From Leclercia sp. AS011 (GTDB lineage Bacteria; Pseudomonadota; Gammaproteobacteria; Enterobacterales; Enterobacteriaceae), in contig NZ_JBBCMA010000003.1 of the NCBI RefSeq assembly GCF_037152535.1, forward strand, positions 248,001-312,000: a stretch of DNA of 64,000 nt, given 5' to 3'. Below the pieces are notes generated by a model that did not search any database, was not told the origin of the DNA, and was given only the letters and a program-made list of their open reading frames with translations. The position numbers and the translations under genes were made by a program. The first letter of the stretch is position 1. The number at the start of each line of letters is the position of its first letter. Below, in pieces: positions 44,484 to 53,894 of the stretch.

Positions 44484-44506
44484 CCTCCCGCCGGAAGGGC
44501 GGGAGG
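44484..44506. terminator. hairpin between cdiI and its paralogue
   Basis: CCTCCCGCC and GGCGGGAGG form a perfect 9-base stem around a 5-base loop, between the two membrane immunity genes. There is no clear T-run, so it may only reduce read-through from the cdi operon into the orphan genes. Confidence 0.45.
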
Positions 44507-44535
44507 TGATTCACCTTGCAACCTGTCCTGGTCTT

Positions 44536-44760
44536 TTATCGGTGATAAAAAAACCAGATGATCAAACCCGCAGGCAGCCCCAGCCAGGTTAACTCAAGAC
44601 ATATCAACACATCCTTGAAAGAGAAGGGGAAATCCTCCTTCACATTCCATGCTAATCCCGCACCGACTAAACGGCCAAGGAGCGTCAGGATGAACACGGC
44701 CAGACCTATTGCGCAGCACAGGTAAACAAGGTTAATGAACGATTTAGTGCTGTTTTTCAT
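44536..44760 (-). CDS. cdiI: candidate CDI immunity protein CdiI (membrane)
   Basis: The 74-residue protein has two membrane helices (about 9-35 and 49-71) with a short loop WNVKEDFPFSFKD between them. It starts 17 bases inside the end of cdiA, the position of the cognate immunity gene in CDI loci. An inner-membrane immunity protein fits a toxin that acts on the membrane, as the hydrophobic CdiA C-terminus suggests. The pairing is inferred from position and properties, not from homology to a named immunity family. Confidence 0.75.
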   Translation of the reverse strand: MKNSTKSFINLVYLCCAIGLAVFILTLLGRLVGAGLAWNVKEDFPFSFKDVLICLELTWLGLPAGLIIWFFYHR

Positions 44761-47700
44761 TCTTACTACCGCTCTCTTTCAGCTTATCTGAAACCATACC
44801 CGACATCGCAGAGTCCCCTGCGTTACCCAGTATTGAAGGTAAAGGGTGTTGTGGTACAGGTTTGGTTATTGTCCAGACGCCTGTTGGAACCCACTCATAC
44901 TGTTTTGATACCGGGTTGAATATTTTATCAAACGGCACTTTGATCATGTTCCCTGTAGCGAAACCTGCAGAAGCACCCGCCTTACTCAGTAACGCTGCGA
45001 GCATAGGATCGTCACCATTGATTTGAGCTTGATAGTAACCACCTGCTGCGTTCCATGTCACGGTTGGGTTATAACCTTTACCCGCGGTGATCGCCCCGAT
45101 AACCCCGGATCCAATAAGATCGGCAAGTTTGACTTCACCCGTCGTCTTGTACTGAATACCCGCCCCTAAACCGACACCCACACCCACAGCGATAAGCTGC
45201 TCTTTGCTGTTGTTTACGGCATTGGTCAGAATCGCTCGTCCGCCCATGATGATCACCGGCCAGGAGGTAGGATCCATCACCACAGACAGTACACGATCGC
45301 CTGTTGTGATATTGTCCTGAAGGAATTTCAGGTCCGCGCCGTTCAGGTAATTCACCAGTGCCGCTGCCGTCGGATCTTTGAGTTTTTCATCCAGGCGGAA
45401 CTGCCCCGGCTGAGGATCGTTGGCCACGTTGGTCGAGGCCTGGATCAGCTCCTGCCAGGTAACGCAGGTCACCCCTCCGCCGGTACAGGCATCCGCAAGC
45501 TCTTTGCTTTTCTTATTACTGATTGCCAGATACTTCTCAACCACTTTCATGCAGTCACCGCCGGAAGCTTTACACTCCAGTAACTCTTTATCCAGCTGAC
45601 GTGCTTCTGCCGTACTCAGATAGTTATTCTCAACCGTCGTCTTACCCGCCTGCGCCCCGGCAACAGTGGAAGCTGAGCTGTCGCCCACCAGCCCGCCGGA
45701 AAGCCCTGCCGCCAGCGTCGCCAGGGCAGAAACCGTCTGCTTCTGCGTTTCGTCCAGCTCATCGGCAGATTTGCCGTACATCTCGGTGGCGATCATCCCT
45801 ACCAGTTCGCCTGTGGCGGCACCGGCGGCACCCGCCAGCGCGTCCTGCCCCTGGGCGGCGGCCAGCGCGGCGTTGACCACCGCGTGGGCGGCAACCTTGC
45901 CCGCGTCGTTCAGGCCGCTGTAGTGACCAATCACCTCCGCCACGTACGGCGCGGCCCCCCCGGCGAGAGCGGCGCTGAGATCGCTCCCGGCCAGCCCCTG
46001 AACCGCCGCCGTCGCCGCCTGAATCGCCTGCTGATACTGCCCGCCGGTACCAAAGCCGGAGGCGCTGAGCGCGTCGTTGTAAGCCGTCTGGTAGATCTGG
46101 CCGTTGATGTCGCTAAGGGTCGCGGTTTTGCCCGGGTTGGCTTTTTCCCACGCGGCTTTCGCCTCCTGCAGATCCTGCGCGTTGACGTTTTTCAGCTTCT
46201 CTTTCGCCGCGTTGGTGGCGCGGATGCTGCCCTCGGTGCGGGCAATATCGGCCACCTGATTGCCAATCTCGCCGATCAGCTGCGCCTGCTGGAGTCGCTC
46301 CTGCTCTTTCTCTTTGTCGAAGATAGGGGAGAGCGTCTGGTTGGCGTGCTCCACGTCGCGGCTGAGCTGGTTGACATCCTGAACCTGACGATCCTGATCG
46401 CGGACGATCAGCGTACCGTCCGATACCGCGGCGTGGGTGGTGCTGCTGTCGTGCCCGTCGCGGTTCGCGCCCACCAGCAGGCCGTTAGCCATGTTGCCAG
46501 CGAACTGGCTGCCGATGCTGCCCCCGGTGCTCATGCCCACGCTCTGGTGTTCCACTTCGAAATCGGCACGGTTTTCAATATCGCTGAAGCCGATGGTGCC
46601 GGTATCAAGACGGTTTTTATCGGCGGTAGCCGTCGAGCCAATCACCGCCCCGTTGAGCTGAGTATGCTCGCCCACGGTCACGTCGTAGCCGCCTTTGCCG
46701 GCGAAGATCCCGGTCTGTTCCACCACCGAGTCGTAGTTGCTGTGCATCTTGTCGCGGCTGACGTTGACGCTGGCCGAGCCGGTCATGGAGCCGATGCTGA
46801 AGCTCCCGCCCGCGCTGGCGTTCTGCTGTTTCGAGTCGTAGCGATCGCTGTCCTGCTCGGAGGTGAGCGTCAGGTTGCGGCCAATGTCCGCTTTCACGGT
46901 CTCGCCGCTCACCTGGGCCCCGGTCAGGGTGGCGTCACGTCCGGTCAGGAGATTCACCTGGCGGCCCGCGTCCACGGTGGTCTCGCTGTGGGTGGTGCCG
47001 TTGCCGCTCTCGTTGCCTTTGCCCCGGTTGACGCTGGCGGAGATGTTGAGGCCAAAGCCGCCAGAGCCCACGCCGATGCCCACCCCGACGCTGCCGCCCT
47101 TGCTCTCGTTTTTGCCGTCCAGCAGCTGGGTGTTTTGCGCCGAGCGCAGGTAGAGATCGCGGTTGGCGGCAAGCGTGATATCGTTGCCCGCCTTCAGCTG
47201 GCTGCCTTCCACGGTCAGATCCCCGTCAGCGCCGCGCGCGCCGCTGCCGGTGGCGATCACGCTGAGATCCCGCCCGGCGTTGAGGGTGCTGCCCTGGGCG
47301 GTGTTCTGCTCGCTGTACTGGGTCGATTTCGACGACTGGCTGCCGTAAGAGAGGCTAATGCCTACGGTGTTGGTATTAGAGGCATCCGCACCCATGGCCT
47401 GATCCAACCGCCCGGCCTGTGCGGCCTGTACCCCGGAGAGCGCGGCCTTCACGCCCTGCAATGCCTGCAAACGGCTGCTGCCGGAGGATTTCGCCTGCTG
47501 GGAGGCCTCGACGGCGCTGTTCAGCGCGCTGCCGACGGTGCCGGAGAGCGCCAGGGTCAGCCCGGAGGTTTTCTGCTCCACCTCGTGGGTCTGCTGGCTG
47601 CGGTTGTTCACCGCCGTGATGTCGACGTTTTTACCGCTGAGGGCCATATCCTGACCGGCCACCAGATCCGAGCCGCTCACCGTCAGGCGATCCCCCGCAC

Positions 47701-50700
47701 GCAGGGTCAAGTCGCCGTTGACGCTGCCCACCGTGCTGCCCGCCTGGGTGACGTCCGCGCCGGTGTCGGTAGTTTTGATGCTCTGGGTGCCGACGCTAAA
47801 GCCGATCCCGCCCGAGCTTAACAGCCCCGATTTTTTCTCCTGCTTCTGGTGCAGCTCGTTGTTGCGCTCGCCCTGGGTCTCCACGGTCAGGTTGTTGCCT
47901 GCCAGCAGAGAAACAGCATTGCTGCCCGCCACGTTGCTGCCGCGCACGGTAAGATCGTTTCCGGCGGTGAGGTTAACGGTGTCGCCGTTCAGCTCGCTGC
48001 TCTGCACCGTCTGACGGGCAATCTGGTCGCGGGTGGTGGTGGTGGTTTTCGACAGGAAGCCGTTACCGCCCACCACTTTATGCCGTTCGTCGAGATCCTG
48101 GGTGTTTTCACCTGCCGTCAGGGTCAGGTTATTCCCGGCGCTGACGTTAAGCGCCTCGCCAGCGGAGAGGGCGGCGGCGCGGGCGTTGAGATCGTTCCCG
48201 GCGGCCAGGGTGACGTCGCCTTTGCCGGTCACTTCGCTGCCAACGCTCTGGGTCTGTCCCTGCTTCAGGCTGTTATCGCCATCCCACACCAGGTTATCGC
48301 GGCTGGCGGTTTCTACGGTGTTCAGGGTCATATCCCGTCCGGCCACCAGCTGCGCTTTGCCGTTTTCGCCGCTGGCGATCACCTGCGCTCCGGTCAGGTT
48401 GATATCCCGTCCGGACTGTAGCGCCAGCCTGCCGTCGTCGCCCTGCACGTAAATGCCGGAGACGCTGTTGATGGTGGTGCGGGCGAAGCTGTTCTCGCCG
48501 TTGACGCTGTCGGCGCTGGTGGTGGTGCTGATGAGATTGATATCGCGTCCGGCGCTGGCCAGCACGCTGCTGTCGCCCACGATGGCACCGCCGAGGTTGT
48601 TAATATCGGTGCGGGCGTTCAGGTTGACGTCCACCCCCTGAAGGGTACCGGTCTGGTTGGTGATGTTGTCCGCATCCAGCTGCAGCACTTTACGCCCGGC
48701 AATCGTCCCGCGGTTAAACAGGTCGCCGTTGAGCTTGATGGAGACGTTGTTCCCGGCAATCAGCGCCCCGGAGCCGTCGATATCCCCCTGTTTCACTTTG
48801 GCGTAGACCTGCGGCACCAGCACGTTCTCGGTGGAGCCGTCCGGCATCTTCACCCGGGTGTTGACCAGCCAGACGATATCCCCGGTCAGCAGCGCCATCT
48901 GCTCCGGCGTCAGCGCCACGCCGATCTTCAGGTCGTACTGCTTGCCGAAGGTGATGCCGCGATCCATCAGGGCTTTGTACTGCTCTTCGTCGTTGTTGTA
49001 GCCGTCCAGATAGCGCTGGCCGGTGATGCCAATCACCTGCTCGCGGATCAGACGCTGCTCGTAGTAGCCATCCCCCAGCCGTTTCTGGGTGTTGTCGCCA
49101 TCGGCGGTGAAGGCGTTCTGCATGTAGTCGCTGCCGAGCCACTGGCGCTCGTTGGTAAAGCGCGGATCGGTCTCCACCAGATACGGCACGTCCGCCGACG
49201 GGTTCACCTTGAACAGGCTATTGTCCGGCAGGGTGGTGTTAGGGCCGATAATGCGGATCGCGCCGTCGGCCGGGGTCACTTCAAACTGCTGCCCGGCAGG
49301 CGGGGTCACCGGCTCGCCCGGGGAGACGGTCTGCTGTGACGCAGGTTTCACCCCCGCGGCCTGACCAATGGTTACGTCCGTTCCCTGAAGCACCAGCGGA
49401 GTGATGCTGAGGTTGCTGCCTTCGACGTTGCCGCTGCTCACCAGCTGGCCCGGTTTCAGGGCGATATCCTGAATGGTGGTTGGCGGGGTGTACGCCGTGC
49501 GATCGCGCCCCTGTTCGTCGTCGCCTTTGTGGCGAATGCGGTAGTAGTGGGTGACGGTCCCCTCATCGGTGGTGAAGCGCTGGCCGGGCACGTCATCGTT
49601 CTGCACGCTGCCCATCTGGTCGATTGCCAGCGTGCCGCCCGCGATCACCTGACTCTTGTCGTTAAACAGTTTGTCGCCGGTCATCAGCAGGTTGCCGCCC
49701 GCGAGGATCTTCGCCGGGTCGCTCTCTTTGATGCGGGTTTCGTCAATCGTGCGGGTGTAGTCGTACTGATTAAAGTTGTCGTTATTGGAGCCGGTGTCTT
49801 CTGGCGTATTCAGGTTACGCAGCCCGTCAGAGGAGTTGCCGTCCACCCAGACGCCATCCTCTTTCGAACTCCAGCGGTTGGTGGAGCCCGTGTGCTGATA
49901 GTCGGTAAGATCTTCCTGCGACACCCGCACCACTTCGGTGGAGAAGTGGTCGTTGATATTGTTGATCTGCCCGGCGGCAATCGCCATATCCCCGGCGGAT
50001 TCAATGGTCGAGCTGTGGTTGTTAATGGTGCCCGCGCGGCCAGTGACGGCGCCGTTGTCGTCCAGCGCGCCGCCGATGGTCATGCTGCCTGCGCTGTAGA
50101 TCAGGCCGTGGTCGACGTTGTTGAGGGTCTGCACGCCAAGGTTCACGCGCTCGCGTCCGGCCAGCGTCGCCGCGGTGCCGTTTTCCGCAAGGTTGTTGAA
50201 GGTATCCACATTGACCCCCACCGCGTCGCCGTAGATGCGCCCGGTGCCGATGTTGGTCAGGGTATCCGCGTTGATTCGGGTGGTGATCCCGTCGATCAGG
50301 CCGGTATTGCGCACCGTGCCGGTGGCGGTCAGGGTGGTGCTACCGGCGTTGATTTCGCCGCTGGCAAGGTTAGTCAGGTTGGCGCTCTGCACGTCGAGGG
50401 CGCTGCCCGCCATCAGCTGGCCGCTGTTGGTCAGGTCCCCGTCGGTGGTGAAGGTGAGGTTGCCGTTGGCGATGGTGGTGCCGGTATTGTTCACGCCGCT
50501 GGCGCTGTGGAGATCCATATCCCCCAGCGACAATAACTGGCCGCTGGCATCAAGGGACGCCGCGTCCACGCTCAGGCTTTTACCCGCCTTGAGGGTGCCG
50601 CCCGCGTTGACCAGATCCAGCCTGTTGCCGCTGAGATCCAGGGTGTCGCCCGAGGCCAGCGCCCCGGCGCTGTTGTTCAGCGTGCCGCCGTTCTCAATGG

Positions 50701-53353
50701 TCAGGGTGTTGTTCGCCAGGATGCTGCCGCGCTGGTTATCCAGGGCACCGGTGTTCAGGGCCAGACTCTGGCCCTCCAGCCCCTGGTTTGCACCCAGGGT
50801 GTTTTGGTTGACGAAAGTAAGGGCATCGACCGTTACCGCTTTACCGCTGCGGATCAGTCCGGAGGAGTTATCCACCAGACCTCTGGCGCTGTCGAGCAGC
50901 AGATCGCCCACCGACTGGATCTGCCCCCCGCTGTTTTGCAGGTTCTGGCTGTGCAGGGCGGTATCGGCTTCGCCAATCACCCTTCCACCGTTGCGGTTAT
51001 CAAGATTCGTGGCGGCAATATCCGCCCCAGCGCTGGCGGCCAGGGTGCCCGCCTGGTTATTGAGGCTCTCTGCCGAGAGGTTCAGGGCCCCCAGGCTGTT
51101 TAAGGTGCCTGCGCTGTTATCGAGAGTATCGGCGGTGAGGTTCACGCCGTCGCCCTGCAACACGCCGTTTTGGTTGGTCAGCTGCGTGGTGGTCAGGGAG
51201 AGGCTCTGTACCGCCGCCAGCTGACCGCCGGTGTTGTCCAGCGTGTCGCCGTTAAAGGCGAGGCTCTCTCCGGAGAAGGTGGTGCCCTGGCGGTTATCCA
51301 GCAGGCTGCCGCTCAGGGTCATGGCCCCGACCGATTTCAGCGCGCCGCCGTTATTGCTGAGGGTGTCGAACCCGGCGGTCAACGTCCGGTTCGCGCCAAT
51401 CTGGCCGTCGCTGTTGTCGATAGCGCCCGCGTTGAGGCTAAAGTCGCCGTCGCTCGCCAGGAAGCCGCTCTGGTTGTTCAGCGCGCCGCTCTCCAGATTC
51501 AGGGAGCCCTGAGAGAGCAGGGAGCCGGAACGGTTATCAAACGCGCCGCCGTTCAGGGCGAGGGTCGCGCCGTCGGCGACAATCACCCCCTGCTGGTTGT
51601 CGAGGCTTCCGGCGCTGATGCGCTGGGTTTTCGCCGCCTCGATACGGCCTTTGGCGTTGTTTACCGCCTGCTGGGTAGCGATCTCGCCATCCCCCGCCGC
51701 GGCCGAGATCAGCCCCTGCTGGTTATTCAGGGCCCCGGCTTCCAGCCGGGTACTGCCCGCCACCGCCACGATCTGTCCGGCGGTGTTGTCGATTTTGTCA
51801 GCTTTCAGCTGCACGCCGTTGGCTGCGCCAATCTGCCCCTGCTGGTTATCGAGGGTGCCCGGCAGATTCACTGCGAAAGCGCTGCCGCCGCTGTGGACGA
51901 TTTTGCCTTTCTGGTTGCTGAGGTCGTGGGCGCTGAGGTTAATGGTCTCCGCGCTCAGGGCTCCCCCGTTGTTATTGAGCATTTTACCGGTACGGACATT
52001 CAGTTCGCTGGCGTTGACCTTCGCGCTGGCGGTGTTCAGATCGCCCGCTCCGCCGTCAAGCAGAACCCGTTTCGCCTGAGTCTGGCTGCCGCTGACGTCC
52101 ACCCCCTGGCCGCTGGCGCTGAGATTACCGCCCGCCAGGTTTTGCCCGTGGGCGCTCAGCTGGCCGCTGGTGCTGATGTCCAGATCCCCCGCGTCGGCGA
52201 GCTTGCCGTCGCTTTTCACCCCGGCGGCCAGCACGCTCTGCTGGCTCGCGGTGAGGCTTGCGGCACTCACCCGGACGTTGTTCGCGGCAGTGATCACCCC
52301 GCTGGTGTTAAGCTCGCTGGCGGTTTGCAGGCTGGCAGCGTCGCCCGCGCGTACGGTGCCGCTGTTCTCGATGCGCCCGTCGGCAGAGAGGGTCACGCTG
52401 CCCGCCTGAGCGCCAATGGCCCCGGCGTTACGCACCCCGACGCCAGTCTCGGTGCCGACCATGCGGATCTTGCCGGCGTACATGCCGCCGAGGCTGGCCA
52501 CGTCCACCGCCAGCTGCGGGCGGGTGGCAGGATCGTCGCTGCCTTTTTCAATCACCTCGTGGGCGGCGTCCACCTTGTTGCGCCCGGTAGTGACCTTCAG
52601 ATCGTTAGCCCACAGCCCGGCGTTAACCTTCACCGAGCGGGCAATAATGTCGGTGTAATCCGCGCCGGAGGTGTCCATCCCCGCACCCTCGACCACCACT
52701 TCGCCGCGCTCGACGTTAAACCCGGTCAGCGCGCCGTCCTTCATCTGCGGCTGGCCGGTGGTGAGGGTGGCGCGGTTGGCGTTGATAAAGCCGCAGCCGC
52801 TACAGGTGATGCCCGACGGGTTGGCGATCACCACCTGGGCTTTTTTACCCGCCACTTCGATCATGCCGTTGAGCTTGCTCGGGTCGCGGGAGCTGACCTC
52901 GTTGAGGATCACTTTGGCTTCGCCTTTCGCCAGCCACGGGTTGCCCGCCACCATGCCGCCGAGGTTGGTCTGCACGTTTTTGTGCGAGTTATTGAGGATC
53001 GCCCCTTTGCTGTCCACGTCGAACTGGGTGTAGTTGTTGCGTGACACCCCGGCAGCGGAGGGGGTCTGAATATTGACCTGCGGCGTACCGTTGGCGCTGT
53101 TAACCACCGTTGGCTGCTGGTTTTTTGGCGCACCGGCGTCGGCCACGATGGTGGCCTGCGCCGTCTGCACGGCCCCCATCGCCAGCCACAGACTAAAGCT
53201 GATGGCGCTCACCTTGCCGATAAGCTGGCTGTGGGTATGGCCGATGCCGGAAGAACGGGACGAACCGGCGCGGCCGGAGCGGGCGATATCCGCCACCACC
53301 ATCAGCATGCCGCGCGCTTTGTTAAAGACAATTCGGTACAGGTTCTTATTCAT
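44744..53353 (-). CDS. cdiA: CdiA contact-dependent growth inhibition effector
   Basis: The 2869-residue exoprotein has an extended signal peptide (MNKNLYRIVFNKARGMLMVV; cleavage near residue 67). A TPS/haemagglutination transport domain follows (to about 330, with NPSGITCSGCGFINANRATL). Then come long FHA-1 repeats rich in LDNQQG/LDNSAG (about 450-1050), a central receptor-binding type region (about 1080-1580), FHA-2 repeats (about 1600-2290), and an Ala-rich pretoxin segment. VENN lies at about residue 2574. The last ~296 residues hold a four-cysteine entry-type region and then a Gly-rich hydrophobic domain (LIAVGVGVGLGAGIQY). A membrane-acting toxin is likely. The start overlaps cdiC by 8 bases. 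It is exported by CdiB and delivered to neighbouring bacteria on contact. Confidence 0.93.
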   Translation of the reverse strand: MNKNLYRIVFNKARGMLMVVADIARSGRAGSSRSSGIGHTHSQLIGKVSAISFSLWLAMGAVQTAQATIVADAGAPKNQQPTVVNSANGTPQVNIQTPSAAGVSRNNYTQFDVDSKGAILNNSHKNVQTNLGGMVAGNPWLAKGEAKVILNEVSSRDPSKLNGMIEVAGKKAQVVIANPSGITCSGCGFINANRATLTTGQPQMKDGALTGFNVERGEVVVEGAGMDTSGADYTDIIARSVKVNAGLWANDLKVTTGRNKVDAAHEVIEKGSDDPATRPQLAVDVASLGGMYAGKIRMVGTETGVGVRNAGAIGAQAGSVTLSADGRIENSGTVRAGDAASLQTASELNTSGVITAANNVRVSAASLTASQQSVLAAGVKSDGKLADAGDLDISTSGQLSAHGQNLAGGNLSASGQGVDVSGSQTQAKRVLLDGGAGDLNTASAKVNASELNVRTGKMLNNNGGALSAETINLSAHDLSNQKGKIVHSGGSAFAVNLPGTLDNQQGQIGAANGVQLKADKIDNTAGQIVAVAGSTRLEAGALNNQQGLISAAAGDGEIATQQAVNNAKGRIEAAKTQRISAGSLDNQQGVIVADGATLALNGGAFDNRSGSLLSQGSLNLESGALNNQSGFLASDGDFSLNAGAIDNSDGQIGANRTLTAGFDTLSNNGGALKSVGAMTLSGSLLDNRQGTTFSGESLAFNGDTLDNTGGQLAAVQSLSLTTTQLTNQNGVLQGDGVNLTADTLDNSAGTLNSLGALNLSAESLNNQAGTLAASAGADIAATNLDNRNGGRVIGEADTALHSQNLQNSGGQIQSVGDLLLDSARGLVDNSSGLIRSGKAVTVDALTFVNQNTLGANQGLEGQSLALNTGALDNQRGSILANNTLTIENGGTLNNSAGALASGDTLDLSGNRLDLVNAGGTLKAGKSLSVDAASLDASGQLLSLGDMDLHSASGVNNTGTTIANGNLTFTTDGDLTNSGQLMAGSALDVQSANLTNLASGEINAGSTTLTATGTVRNTGLIDGITTRINADTLTNIGTGRIYGDAVGVNVDTFNNLAENGTAATLAGRERVNLGVQTLNNVDHGLIYSAGSMTIGGALDDNGAVTGRAGTINNHSSTIESAGDMAIAAGQINNINDHFSTEVVRVSQEDLTDYQHTGSTNRWSSKEDGVWVDGNSSDGLRNLNTPEDTGSNNDNFNQYDYTRTIDETRIKESDPAKILAGGNLLMTGDKLFNDKSQVIAGGTLAIDQMGSVQNDDVPGQRFTTDEGTVTHYYRIRHKGDDEQGRDRTAYTPPTTIQDIALKPGQLVSSGNVEGSNLSITPLVLQGTDVTIGQAAGVKPASQQTVSPGEPVTPPAGQQFEVTPADGAIRIIGPNTTLPDNSLFKVNPSADVPYLVETDPRFTNERQWLGSDYMQNAFTADGDNTQKRLGDGYYEQRLIREQVIGITGQRYLDGYNNDEEQYKALMDRGITFGKQYDLKIGVALTPEQMALLTGDIVWLVNTRVKMPDGSTENVLVPQVYAKVKQGDIDGSGALIAGNNVSIKLNGDLFNRGTIAGRKVLQLDADNITNQTGTLQGVDVNLNARTDINNLGGAIVGDSSVLASAGRDINLISTTTSADSVNGENSFARTTINSVSGIYVQGDDGRLALQSGRDINLTGAQVIASGENGKAQLVAGRDMTLNTVETASRDNLVWDGDNSLKQGQTQSVGSEVTGKGDVTLAAGNDLNARAAALSAGEALNVSAGNNLTLTAGENTQDLDERHKVVGGNGFLSKTTTTTRDQIARQTVQSSELNGDTVNLTAGNDLTVRGSNVAGSNAVSLLAGNNLTVETQGERNNELHQKQEKKSGLLSSGGIGFSVGTQSIKTTDTGADVTQAGSTVGSVNGDLTLRAGDRLTVSGSDLVAGQDMALSGKNVDITAVNNRSQQTHEVEQKTSGLTLALSGTVGSALNSAVEASQQAKSSGSSRLQALQGVKAALSGVQAAQAGRLDQAMGADASNTNTVGISLSYGSQSSKSTQYSEQNTAQGSTLNAGRDLSVIATGSGARGADGDLTVEGSQLKAGNDITLAANRDLYLRSAQNTQLLDGKNESKGGSVGVGIGVGSGGFGLNISASVNRGKGNESGNGTTHSETTVDAGRQVNLLTGRDATLTGAQVSGETVKADIGRNLTLTSEQDSDRYDSKQQNASAGGSFSIGSMTGSASVNVSRDKMHSNYDSVVEQTGIFAGKGGYDVTVGEHTQLNGAVIGSTATADKNRLDTGTIGFSDIENRADFEVEHQSVGMSTGGSIGSQFAGNMANGLLVGANRDGHDSSTTHAAVSDGTLIVRDQDRQVQDVNQLSRDVEHANQTLSPIFDKEKEQERLQQAQLIGEIGNQVADIARTEGSIRATNAAKEKLKNVNAQDLQEAKAAWEKANPGKTATLSDINGQIYQTAYNDALSASGFGTGGQYQQAIQAATAAVQGLAGSDLSAALAGGAAPYVAEVIGHYSGLNDAGKVAAHAVVNAALAAAQGQDALAGAAGAATGELVGMIATEMYGKSADELDETQKQTVSALATLAAGLSGGLVGDSSASTVAGAQAGKTTVENNYLSTAEARQLDKELLECKASGGDCMKVVEKYLAISNKKSKELADACTGGGVTCVTWQELIQASTNVANDPQPGQFRLDEKLKDPTAAALVNYLNGADLKFLQDNITTGDRVLSVVMDPTSWPVIIMGGRAILTNAVNNSKEQLIAVGVGVGLGAGIQYKTTGEVKLADLIGSGVIGAITAGKGYNPTVTWNAAGGYYQAQINGDDPMLAALLSKAGASAGFATGNMIKVPFDKIFNPVSKQYEWVPTGVWTITKPVPQHPLPSILGNAGDSAMSGMVSDKLKESGSKNEKQH

Positions 53354-53894
53354 GGTTCGTTCCTTTAAACGCTTCCGGCAGGCTCACGGTGAGCGGGTGA
53401 TTCTGTTGCCACTCTCTGGCGTGTTGACGGCTGACGCGGCTGCCGTGGAACAGCATCACGCGCTTGCCACGTTCCGCGCCGCGGTGATACAGCGCGCGGC
53501 AGACGTGGTCGGGGAAGATATCGCGGCGCATCAGGTTATACATCGCGGGGGTATGGCCGAAGGGGGCGATCCAGTCGCAGAACCAGATCCGCTCCCCGCT
53601 ATCCCAGTCCGCCTCTTGCATCTCGATGGCGGGGCGGGTGAGGTAGCGGGCTTCCGCCTCCTCGTTCATGCTCGCCCAGCTGAGGAAAAAGACTGGGCGG
53701 TCGTTTTCGCTCACCAGCACGTACTGCTGGCGCTTGATGATCGGCAGCAGCAGGGTGGGGAGGGCGTGCAGGGGGGCATCCCGGTGCATCGGGGAGTGCA
53801 TCCACAGCCAGACGGTCGCTCCCAGCACTTCGGCCTCGCTCTCCTGGCCGCCGAGGATCAGCGGCGCTTTGATATCCAGATGTCCGACGCGCAT
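53346..53894 (-). CDS. cdiC: CdiC, RTX-type toxin-activating lysine acyltransferase
   Basis: The 182-residue protein belongs to the HlyC/RtxC acyltransferase family. The catalytic-histidine segment reads HSPMHRDAP, equivalent to the SPLHRNW region of HlyC, and DRPVFFLSWASMN and FCDWIAPFGH follow. I choose ATG 53894, sharing a base with the cdiB stop (TGATG); a GTG one codon earlier is also in frame. In a cdiB-cdiC-cdiA operon this enzyme would fatty-acylate CdiA lysines before secretion. That role is inferred from related loci. Confidence 0.85.
   Translation of the reverse strand: MRVGHLDIKAPLILGGQESEAEVLGATVWLWMHSPMHRDAPLHALPTLLLPIIKRQQYVLVSENDRPVFFLSWASMNEEAEARYLTRPAIEMQEADWDSGERIWFCDWIAPFGHTPAMYNLMRRDIFPDHVCRALYHRGAERGKRVMLFHGSRVSRQHAREWQQNHPLTVSLPEAFKGTNHE

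Noticed and set aside
45884..47821. 645-codon open frame on the plus strand inside cdiA, and similar long antisense frames elsewhere (for example 7116-9365, 51170-53044)
   Set aside because: These are antisense shadows of GC-rich genes with strongly biased third positions; the products are low-complexity and have no ribosome-binding sequences, while the opposite strand encodes recognised proteins.
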